Source: Planctomycetota bacterium (GTDB lineage Bacteria > Planctomycetota > Phycisphaerae > WQYP01). Taken from it: a stretch of DNA of 21,559 nucleotides. A program made the translations under genes and the position numbers. Each line of letters begins with the position of its first letter. The stretch's first letter is position 1. The notes beneath the pieces are model-generated. The model was given only the letters and a program-made list of their open reading frames with translations, was not told where the DNA came from and made no database searches. The stretch covers positions 1-21,559 of the forward strand of contig JAJYGE010000353.1 in the NCBI GenBank assembly GCA_021785155.1, given 5' to 3'. This document shows positions 15,421 through 21,559 of the stretch, piece by piece.

Positions 15421-17292
15421 ATGTTGAAGAATATTAAACATATTGAACGGCTTGCGGTTCTGGCGTCAGTAGGAATATTCGGCATAGGTTTGGTCGCGTG
15501 TTCCAGTCAACCTAAACGGCCCAGTCGGCCTCCGATTTCTCTTCAAGACATGCACCTTAATCCCACCATTTATCCGGCGCTGCGTGGAACGATCGCTTCA
15601 GTTGTAACGCAGGCTTATGACCGTCCCGTTATTGTGCGCGGATGGGGGGTTGTCGCGGGCCTGCCAGATACCGGCAGCGGTGAAATGGCCCCGGCAATAC
15701 GTAACATTCTCGTGAATCGTCTCCTCAAAAACGGTGTCGGATACCTTAACCGCGGCACGGAGCAATACAATCCGCAGCGTATCTTAAATTCACGTCAGGT
15801 TAGTGCGGTGTTTGTGCAAGGGGCGATTCCGCCCATGGCCACCGCGGGAACCCATTTTGATTTGTATGTCACGGCGCTTCCAGGCACCGCCACCACCAAT
15901 CTGGAAAATGGCCTCCTTTGGCCGGTACCATTGCGAACCCATATCCGTCTGGCCGTGCAGACCAGCGCCATCGCGCAAGGTATGGGGCCGGTCTTTTGCA
16001 ATCCGTTTAACGCGCATGGTTCATTAAAGCAACCCCAACAAATCATTCGTAATGGGAGAATTCTCGGTGGGGGGGTCGTTACTGACAGCGTGCCGGTGAT
16101 GCTTGAATTATATAGCCCGTCGTATCGGATCAGCGCGCTGGTGGAGCGGATCATCAATGAACGCTACGGCGCTTATCCACCGGTGGCCACGGCGGAAAAT
16201 GATATGATGATCCGCCTGCGAATTCCGGAAAAATATCGCCGGCATCCAGGTCGGTTTGTCCGGCGCGTCATGGTCCTTTATCTGCAACGTGACATGCCGG
16301 GATTTGCCCATTCGCAGGCGGCTGTTTTGATCAATGCCCTGCGTGATCCGAATGCGCCGGATGAAAAAATAGCGCTGGCGCTGGAGCAGCTAGGCCGCCC
16401 CATTATTCCGATGCTGCGACTGCATTACGGATCTCCACAGTCGGCGGTGCGATTTTATTGTGTTCTGGCGGGAAGTTTTATCGGGGATCAAGACGCCATT
16501 GCGGTCCTGGCGAAATACGCGGTTAACGCCAAAAGCCCGTTTCAGCGAACCGCCATACGCGATTTGTCGCGATGTGGTGATCGGATAAATGCGACGCTGG
16601 CTTATTCCAAACTGCTTAATTCCAGCGATCCGGAACTGAAAATCATGGCCTTTCATGGATTGGCCGCCATTCATTCCAGTCATATCTATCAGCTTCCATT
16701 TGCGGGTAAATTTCTCATGAACGTTCTCCCCGTTGATACGTCGACTATTATTTATGCCACATCTCATCGTCTGCCGGTCATTGCGATCATCGGTCGAGTG
16801 CCTTCTCTGGTACCGGGCACGCTCTACATAAGCCCGCATGGCGCACTGACCGTAAATTATCCGGCCACCAGCCCAACAGTTAAAAGCGGTAAGTCCTCCT
16901 TGCCGGTGCTGCTTTATTACCGTGATCCCTTGACGCAAATGGTGACCAAACTAAAATGTTCGCCGCAGTTGCCGGCGGTAATTACAGCATTGGCCAGCGC
17001 ACCGAATCCATTTTCTCCCAAATTCAATCCCAAGCAGCCTTACATTGCGATTTCCTATCAGCGGCTTGTAACAATGTTGTATACACTCTGTCATTCCGGC
17101 GAAATGAATGCGATGTTCCACCTTGAGCGAATTACGAATCGTCGGCGCGCGATGTTTGCATCACTTGATCAACCTCGCCCCAGTCATAGTACCATGGGAA
17201 AGGCGCCATACGCGATGTCGGGAACCAGTGCCATGCCTGCAACCACTATCCCCTTCACAACTTCGTTGCCTGGAGAGATTCCCGGAAAGTAA
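15421..17292 (+). CDS. lipoprotein with FlgI-like (P-ring) domain and helical-repeat extension
   Basis: 623 residues from ATG 15421. A lipoprotein signal is seen: basic start, hydrophobic LAVLASVGIFGIGL, then the lipobox LVAC with Cys near 26. Residues about 60-260 resemble flagellar P-ring FlgI: VRGWGVVAGLPDTGSGE for LVGYGLVVGLNGTGD, SAVFVQGAIPPMATAGTHFDLYV for the 'V.LPPFA..G..IDV.VS' segment, GLLWPVPLR for 'GGTLL.TPL', and GRILGGGVV...ISALVERIINERYG toward the domain end. Residues about 310-440 look like HEAT-type helical repeats (ALEQLGRPIIPML, AIRDLSRCGDRINATLAYSKLL, MAFHGLAAIHSS). The rest is strand-rich, and the last 80 residues are low complexity. Typical FlgI is about 370 residues and not lipidated. 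No flagellar gene is nearby, so a non-flagellar envelope role is possible. GTG 15367 is an alternative start. Confidence 0.75.
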   Translation: MLKNIKHIERLAVLASVGIFGIGLVACSSQPKRPSRPPISLQDMHLNPTIYPALRGTIASVVTQAYDRPVIVRGWGVVAGLPDTGSGEMAPAIRNILVNRLLKNGVGYLNRGTEQYNPQRILNSRQVSAVFVQGAIPPMATAGTHFDLYVTALPGTATTNLENGLLWPVPLRTHIRLAVQTSAIAQGMGPVFCNPFNAHGSLKQPQQIIRNGRILGGGVVTDSVPVMLELYSPSYRISALVERIINERYGAYPPVATAENDMMIRLRIPEKYRRHPGRFVRRVMVLYLQRDMPGFAHSQAAVLINALRDPNAPDEKIALALEQLGRPIIPMLRLHYGSPQSAVRFYCVLAGSFIGDQDAIAVLAKYAVNAKSPFQRTAIRDLSRCGDRINATLAYSKLLNSSDPELKIMAFHGLAAIHSSHIYQLPFAGKFLMNVLPVDTSTIIYATSHRLPVIAIIGRVPSLVPGTLYISPHGALTVNYPATSPTVKSGKSSLPVLLYYRDPLTQMVTKLKCSPQLPAVITALASAPNPFSPKFNPKQPYIAISYQRLVTMLYTLCHSGEMNAMFHLERITNRRRAMFASLDQPRPSHSTMGKAPYAMSGTSAMPATTIPFTTSLPGEIPGK

Positions 17293-17858
17293 TCAAACCA
17301 ATGTGCTGGAGATTGAACCGCGTTTCAAGGGCTTTTTTCACATCCTCAAAAGTCAGAATGGAATACCACACTATGACTGGATTATGCCCAGCGGCATTAA
17401 ATTTTCAAAAGGCCCGGCCATAATTTCACATCTGCAACGTACGCCACCGGTACAGCACGTACCGGCATGCTGATAAAATCATCGGCTTTTAAGTCCGAAA
17501 TGGCCGTCGTTGCTCCAAAATATGGCGTTTCTGATGAAATTCACGTTGCCAGCGTCCTATAGCCAATCTTCCAATATATTGAAAATGGATTGTATCTCAT
17601 CCATTTGACTGCAATTGCCGATAAACATTCATGGATATGGTCGTCAAACCAATCCGCGATCAAAGACTGTCGGGTCTTTGTGCAGCCCATCCGACTTGAG
17701 GCTGCGGTGTATCGCGGGGATGTTTGATCAGACCATTCCGGTAAAAGGGTGGTTTGGAGCCAAATGGATTAGGCTCATGACAGAATTTTAAGGTGGTCGG
17801 ATCGTTCGGTTATGCCATCCTCGGATGGATGGCGTGCCGGCAACCGGCCTCGGAGTAG
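17293..17858 (+). other. 566-bp gene-free stretch with inverted repeats before xer
   Basis: No convincing gene, tRNA or mobile element is seen. A weak AT hairpin TTGAA/TTCAA (17313-17328) before TTTTTT at 17333-17338 may terminate the FlgI-like gene. Other inverted repeats are CCGGTAC/GTACCGG (17447-17465, loop AGCAC), AAATGGAT/ATCCATTT (17583-17606), GCCATCC/GGATGGC (17814-17833) and GCCGG/CCGGC (17836-17848, loop CAA). The last two lie in the leader just before the recombinase. Confidence 0.6.
17814..17848 (+). repeat. two adjacent hairpins just upstream of xer
   Basis: GCCATCC 17814-17820 pairs with GGATGGC 17827-17833 (7 bp, 6-nt loop). Three bases on, GCCGG 17836-17840 pairs with CCGGC 17844-17848 (3-nt loop). 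The second stem ends 4 nt before the GGAG (17852-17855) of the recombinase gene, so these could affect its translation. Function not known. Confidence 0.5.
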
Positions 17859-18905
17859 ATGATTTTTATGGACATTCTTGCTTTACCACAACGCGTTCAG
17901 GAATTTCTCAATTACCTTCAGTATGAACGGCATTTCTCCACATATACCAGTAAATGCTATGGTGCTGATCTCCGGCAGTTTGGACTGTTCCTGGCGGGTG
18001 TGCAGGACATCCCGGCGAGTATTTTACTTTCTCAGCCCGCCGCTGGTAATGCCGCAGTCAGCCTTTCACGGCAACTGCAGTCAGAACAGGACGCTCATCC
18101 CTCCGAGGCGCGGCCGGAACATATTGAACAATTACTGCTGAATGCGGACGCTGAGGATGTACGGCGGTATCTGCAGCACATGCGTGAACATAGTTATTCC
18201 AAAGCCACGGTGGCCCGAAAACTTGCCACGCTCCGGAGCTTTTTCAAATTTCTCAACAAACGCGGCCTGACCGGCAACAACCCCATGCTCAGCATCCGCA
18301 CGCCCAAACTCGACAAACGCCTGCCTAAATTTATGACGGAGGAACAGGTAACACGCCTGTTACAAACACCCAATGACCTGGACATTCTTGGATCACGCGA
18401 CAAAGCCATGCTGGAAGTCATTTATTCTTCCGGCCTGCGCGTGAGTGAACTTGTGGGCTTGAACGTGGAGGATCTGGATTTTGTCGGCGGTGTCATTAAG
18501 GTCCGCGGAAAGGGAAAAAAGGAGCGCGTCAGTCCGGTGGGCCAAACCGCTGTGAATGCATTGTCGAAATATATGGTCATGCGAAAGGCGGTCATGACCA
18601 CGGATTCACCTAATGCTCCGTTGTTTGTTAACAAACACGGCCAACGCCTCAGTACACGCTCCGTGCGTCGTAAGCTCGATAAATATCTTATTGAAGCCCA
18701 TCTGGATCCGGATATAAGTCCGCACACACTGCGGCACAGTTTTGCCACACACATGCTGAATCACGGTGCTGATTTGCGTGTCGTGCAGGAACTCCTGGGG
18801 CACCAGAGCCTTAGCACGACTCAGATATACACACATCTGACCACAAAACGTATTCAAGATGTGTATGAACACGCCCACCCACGGGCCAATGACGTGCATA
18901 CGTAA
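17859..18905 (+). CDS. xerC: tyrosine recombinase of the XerC/XerD family
   Basis: Site-specific recombinase, expected to resolve chromosome dimers at dif with a partner. 348 residues: SAM-like N-terminal core-binding domain (QEFLNYLQYERHFSTYTSKCYGADL; later RRYLQHMREHSYSKATVARKLATLRSFFKFL), then the catalytic domain. All catalytic residues are present: Arg194 (SSGLRVSEL), Lys218 (RGKGKKER), His289 and Arg292 (HTLRHSFATHML), His315 (LLGHQSLSTTQIYTHL) and Tyr324. It is about 50 residues longer than usual; the extra length lies at about 46-95 between N-terminal helices. ATG 17859 has GGAG only 3 nt upstream and ATG 17868 has it 12 nt upstream; either may be used. A strong terminator follows. 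XerC versus XerD cannot be settled by eye, and an integrase role is less likely. Confidence 0.9.
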   Translation: MIFMDILALPQRVQEFLNYLQYERHFSTYTSKCYGADLRQFGLFLAGVQDIPASILLSQPAAGNAAVSLSRQLQSEQDAHPSEARPEHIEQLLLNADAEDVRRYLQHMREHSYSKATVARKLATLRSFFKFLNKRGLTGNNPMLSIRTPKLDKRLPKFMTEEQVTRLLQTPNDLDILGSRDKAMLEVIYSSGLRVSELVGLNVEDLDFVGGVIKVRGKGKKERVSPVGQTAVNALSKYMVMRKAVMTTDSPNAPLFVNKHGQRLSTRSVRRKLDKYLIEAHLDPDISPHTLRHSFATHMLNHGADLRVVQELLGHQSLSTTQIYTHLTTKRIQDVYEHAHPRANDVHT

Positions 18906-18936
18906 ACCGCGTTCCCCCTGGTACGCATAAAAAAAA

Positions 18937-18961
18937 CACCGGCACCAGTGCCGGTGTTTTT
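18937..18961. terminator. bidirectional intrinsic terminator
   Basis: CACCGGCAC 18937-18945 pairs perfectly with GTGCCGGTG 18948-18956 (2-nt spacer, so the apex base pairs open to form a tetraloop). It is flanked by a run of A's on the left and T's on the right, so it works in both directions. It lies between the convergent recombinase and aminotransferase genes. Confidence 0.93.
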
Positions 18962-18993
18962 CTTTTTTTGCGGGTAGCTTTAATCGTGGCACA

Positions 18994-20133
18994 TCAAAGT
19001 ACCAGCTTGGAAAGCTCCTGATGTGCCACACCTACGCCGGCACCATAAGTAAACGCATGCCCCTGCTGCTTGAGCACCACTTCAATGGCGCTGATGACGC
19101 CAAGCGTGTCAAACGCATCGACATATCCCATGTGGCTTAGGCGGAAAATTTTTCCTTCCATGGTGCCCTGTCCGGCGGCCGTGTGGATATTAAATTGCTT
19201 CCGCAGCGCCCCACGGAACGCTTTGTCATCGAAGCCCGGAGGATAATGAATGCCCGTGACGGAGTCCGAGGGGTTGCTGGAAAAGACCTTCAGTCCCATG
19301 GCGATGGCCGCGCTGCGGGTGGCGCGGGCGAAAGCGGCAGTGCGCTTCCAGACATTTTCCAGGCCTTCCTGTGTGATCATTTCCAATGATTTGTGCAGCC
19401 CGCGCACCAGCGTTACCGCGGGGGTCCATGGCACATCGTTCTCCGCCAGACTCTTGAGATAGTGGGGCAGACTCAAGTAAAGATTCGGCTGCGTGACGGA
19501 TTCCATTTTCTTCCTGGCTTTTTCTGAAACGCTCAAAAAAGCCAGCCCCGGCGGCAACATGAGCGCTTTTTGTGAACCGGTTACCAGAATATCGACACCC
19601 CATTCATCAGGCTTTACCGGAATGGCACCGACGCTGGTGATCCCGTCAGCAATTAAGATCGCATCGGTTTTTCGAACGTGGCCGGCGATGGTCTGTAAAT
19701 CGTTAACGGTGCAGGTGCTGGTTTCACTATGGCACAGTGTAACAGCATCAAAACTACCCTTTGAAAGCGCATCAGCAACTTGCTCCGGTGGCACCGCATG
19801 GCCATATTCAGCTTTCAATTCGGTGATTTGGCATTTATTACGCTTGGCAATGGTGCCCCATCGCTCGGCGAATTTACCGTTGGAAAGACATAGAACTTTC
19901 CCGCCCTGCGGGATCATGTTAATCATGGCACATTCATACCCCGCCGTTCCGCTACCCGATATGGTTACCACTGGATTGGCGGTTTGCAACACTTGCTGAA
20001 GGAGCTTATTGACTGCGGCAAAAAGCGTTTTATAGTCTTGCGTGCGATGATGAAATACGGGCCGCGCCATTTCCAAAAGGACCTCTTCTGGAACACTTGT
20101 GGGGCCGGGGGTAAATAGACGCATACGATTCAT
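18994..20133 (-). CDS. class-V aminotransferase (alanine/serine-glyoxylate type)
   Basis: PLP enzyme of the alanine-glyoxylate / serine-pyruvate aminotransferase group, moving an amino group to or from glyoxylate or pyruvate; cytoplasmic. The N-terminus FTPGPTSVPEEVLLEMARPVFHHRT is diagnostic. GSGTAGYE (60-67) binds the cofactor phosphate region, HSETST (135-140) follows, Asp163 in IADGITSVGA contacts the pyridine nitrogen, and Lys189 in TGSQKALMLPPGLAF forms the Schiff base. The C-terminus has AAGQGTMEGKIFRLSHMGYVDAFD, also family-typical. 379 residues is normal. ATG 20133 has GGAG 8 nt upstream; a GTG at 20160 would add nine residues containing that site. The exact donor (Ala, Ser, phosphonate or ureidoglycine) cannot be read from sequence alone. 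Confidence 0.9.
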   Translation of the reverse strand: MNRMRLFTPGPTSVPEEVLLEMARPVFHHRTQDYKTLFAAVNKLLQQVLQTANPVVTISGSGTAGYECAMINMIPQGGKVLCLSNGKFAERWGTIAKRNKCQITELKAEYGHAVPPEQVADALSKGSFDAVTLCHSETSTCTVNDLQTIAGHVRKTDAILIADGITSVGAIPVKPDEWGVDILVTGSQKALMLPPGLAFLSVSEKARKKMESVTQPNLYLSLPHYLKSLAENDVPWTPAVTLVRGLHKSLEMITQEGLENVWKRTAAFARATRSAAIAMGLKVFSSNPSDSVTGIHYPPGFDDKAFRGALRKQFNIHTAAGQGTMEGKIFRLSHMGYVDAFDTLGVISAIEVVLKQQGHAFTYGAGVGVAHQELSKLVL

Positions 20134-20160
20134 GTTAACAACTCCAAAGTTACAACACAC

Positions 20161-20471
20161 TCAACGGACGGTCATTCCGAACACCCACCTCGGGCGACGG
20201 TTCTATACCGCCCAAAGTATGCAATATAAACGAAACGAAATGTTTCTCAAGCGGTATAATTAAATCGGGTCAAAGCAAAGCGGCGATTCCCAGCCAAGGA
20301 TTGTTCGCAAAAAGTTCCTGCCGAGCCATTCATTTCATTACCTGTTGGAAACGCAATATGCACCATAGGAGATTGTCTGACAATACTGAGGTCTTTGCCT
20401 GTGGCATATTACGTTTTGCTACCACACTTGTGGAATTTCTATGGCAGAGTTTAACGGTGGGGGAGCAGTTG
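20161..20471. other. intergenic stretch between PEP-CTERM and aminotransferase genes
   Basis: About 310 bp with the aminotransferase promoter. No strong terminator for the PEP-CTERM gene is seen, only a weak CCACA/TGTGG inverted repeat at 20422-20433. A 67-codon plus-strand frame here has no family resemblance and overlaps the PEP-CTERM end; I do not call it. Confidence 0.5.
20223..20250 (-). promoter_or_regulatory. promoter of the class-V aminotransferase
   Basis: On the minus strand, -35 TTGAGA (20250-20245), a 16-bp spacer, and -10 TATATT (20228-20223), about 90 bp before the ATG at 20133. A short inverted repeat GAAAC/GTTTC lies in the spacer. Confidence 0.55.
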
Positions 20472-21101
20472 TTAAGCACGCCGTCGGCGGGGCAGAAGCA
20501 ATAAACCTAATCCAGCTAAGGCCATTAAACTTAATGCGGCCGGTTCCGGTGTTGGAACGGGAGTGGGCGTAGTTCTGCCATTAAGAACCAGAGTTCCACC
20601 CGGCAGATTCGGTACGGGATTGAAGCTACGAACATAATAAGGCGCATTCTGTGAGAGCGTATAATCAAACGGAGCCGCGCCGCCAAGATTATGTGAATTG
20701 GCATCCGGTACAATTATTTCCGAGAAAAACTCCTGATTGCTATTCAATTGCACAAGTTGTCCACCGGTTATACGTGACGGCGTTCCCTGCTTGTCGCCCT
20801 CTTCATCGACTACAACCTGTGACAGCTTTTCATAAGCCACATTGGCTAAAGCAGGGGTTACATCCCCTCCCGTTTGCCCGGAATAAGCGTTGTTACCGGA
20901 GTTGAAAAAATCGCCGGTGCTACCGACACCCAGTGCCCAGAAGGACTTGGTGGTCAGGCCGGAAGCCATAAGGGCTGTCGGCCCATTCTCACTGGAGGTA
21001 AGCACATAGATCGTGCTGGCGCGAAGTTCCGATATTCCGCTTAGCGACATCACTGCCGTGATAGAGCAAAGACCAATCAAAGAGAATTTTGAATACTGCA
21101 T
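20472..21101 (-). CDS. small secreted PEP-CTERM protein
   Basis: 209 residues from ATG 21101, which has AGAGG about 4 nt upstream; further in-frame starts at 21119 and 21203 fit a signal peptide less well. The N-terminal signal peptide is MQYSKFSLIGLCSITAVMSLSGISELRAS. The middle, about 160 residues rich in Ser, Asn, Gly and Thr, is not recognised. The end has a Pro/Thr linker (TPTPVPTPEP), the PEP motif, the hydrophobic helix ALSLMALAGLGLLLL, and the basic tail PRRRRA. This is the PEP-CTERM sorting signal, processed by an exosortase and typically directing proteins to the outer surface or exopolysaccharide. No exosortase is in the window. The promoter lies at 21267-21295. Confidence 0.88.
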   Translation of the reverse strand: MQYSKFSLIGLCSITAVMSLSGISELRASTIYVLTSSENGPTALMASGLTTKSFWALGVGSTGDFFNSGNNAYSGQTGGDVTPALANVAYEKLSQVVVDEEGDKQGTPSRITGGQLVQLNSNQEFFSEIIVPDANSHNLGGAAPFDYTLSQNAPYYVRSFNPVPNLPGGTLVLNGRTTPTPVPTPEPAALSLMALAGLGLLLLPRRRRA

Positions 21102-21266
21102 AAAACCTCTCCCTTTCATAAAACGCCTTCTCTTGCCACCGGACTGGCAATAAAAACCAACGGTAAGAATTCCGGCCAAGATTAACGGAGATGCGTTCGT
21201 CAATGCCTACTTTCGCGTCGCCCCTGAATCGCTGTGGTAGTGACAAAGTCGCACCAGCTAATAGTT

Positions 21267-21295
21267 AGGATAGTGCGGCAATTGGCCAATGTCAA
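21267..21295 (-). promoter_or_regulatory. promoter of the PEP-CTERM gene with a palindrome in the spacer
   Basis: On the minus strand, a perfect -35 TTGACA (21295-21290), a 17-bp spacer, and -10 TATCCT (21272-21267). The spacer contains ATTGGCCAAT (21281-21290), a perfect 10-bp palindrome that abuts the -35 and could be an operator. The leader to the ATG at 21101 is about 160 nt. Confidence 0.65.
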
Positions 21296-21559
21296 GGTAA
21301 GCATGAAAACGGTTGTATGTGGCGTCGGTATGCCCATTATTATCGGAAATCAGAGGCGTATACGGCAAGGGAAATCCCGTCAGGCGGATATGTAACAGAT
21401 ATGCGTGTTTGGACAACACCCATTTTTGCGTTCGCCCTATGGCCAGAAAATGCTTGTTATTTCACCCGAAAAAGGCACAACATGCGAAACGACGGCTAAG
21501 TAACATCTTGGTATCAAGGTTATCTATGCAATCGATCTGCTCTATTGCACAATTGTTGA
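21296..21559. other. right-end stretch with no supported gene
   Basis: Short plus-strand frames exist: 21303-21395 (30 codons), and one starting at ATG 21526 with AAGG 7 nt upstream that runs off the window after 11 codons. The latter could be the beginning of a gene beyond the edge, but there is too little to judge. Confidence 0.4.

Noticed and set aside
17108..17473. 121-codon plus-strand frame overlapping the end of the FlgI-like gene
   Set aside because: It starts within that gene in another frame, has no family resemblance and no ribosome site; the part beyond 17292 is not protein-like.
20255..20260. Plus-strand TATAAT as a promoter
   Set aside because: No acceptable -35 at 16-18 bp and no gene downstream on that strand.
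20301..20504. 67-codon plus-strand frame between the aminotransferase and PEP-CTERM genes
   Set aside because: Overlaps the 3' end of the PEP-CTERM gene on the other strand, and lacks a ribosome site or recognised domain.
21303..21395. 30-codon ORF divergent from the PEP-CTERM gene
   Set aside because: Very short, no recognisable feature, only a weak AAGG-type upstream site; cannot be supported.
21317..21499. 60-codon plus-strand frame near the right edge
   Set aside because: Composition is not protein-like and there is no ribosome site.

Overview
The window looks like a chromosomal segment of a Planctomycetota bacterium, most likely a Phycisphaerae-type lineage. This is inferred from gene content, not from a marker search. 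The pointers are a PEP-CTERM protein, a tandem DUF4159 protein, a very large PQQ-propeller/TPR protein, a FlgI-domain lipoprotein away from any flagellar cluster, and a degenerate HhH-GPD protein of a type I recall from planctomycete genomes. Base composition is moderate, AGGAG/GGAG-type ribosome sites are common, and several starts are TTG or GTG. I saw no tRNA, rRNA, CRISPR array, transposase or insertion sequence.

Left part (1-7280). A minus-strand pair comes first: an S-methyl-5'-thioadenosine phosphorylase gene, then 50 bp downstream a PQQ/TPR protein that reads open off the left edge (at least 1167 residues). Next is a gap of about 500 bp holding the decayed C-terminal end of an HD-GYP domain. 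A plus-strand small protein-kinase-like gene follows. It converges exactly on a minus-strand tandem DUF4159 protein: the two stop codons share the palindrome TGATCA with no spacer.

Central part (7281-17292). A divergent promoter region separates the DUF4159 gene from a plus-strand gene series: nusA, infB, rbfA, a degenerate endonuclease III-like gene, hisG (long form), a small membrane protein, a YajQ-family gene and a FlgI-domain lipoprotein. The first four are transcription/translation and nucleic-acid genes. rbfA to the HhH gene is nearly contiguous, and hisG overlaps the small membrane gene by ATGA. The nusA transcript would have a leader of about 365 nt with a chain of strong hairpins starting at the predicted +1. 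This leader is the best candidate here for an undescribed regulatory RNA.

Right part (17293-21559). A gene-free stretch of about 570 bp with several inverted repeats precedes a XerC/D-type tyrosine recombinase, which has all catalytic residues and an unusual N-terminal insertion. A bidirectional terminator separates it from a convergent class-V aminotransferase (alanine/serine-glyoxylate type). Beyond that, also on minus, is a small PEP-CTERM secreted protein with a near-consensus promoter carrying a palindrome in its spacer. The last 260 bp contain no gene I can support.
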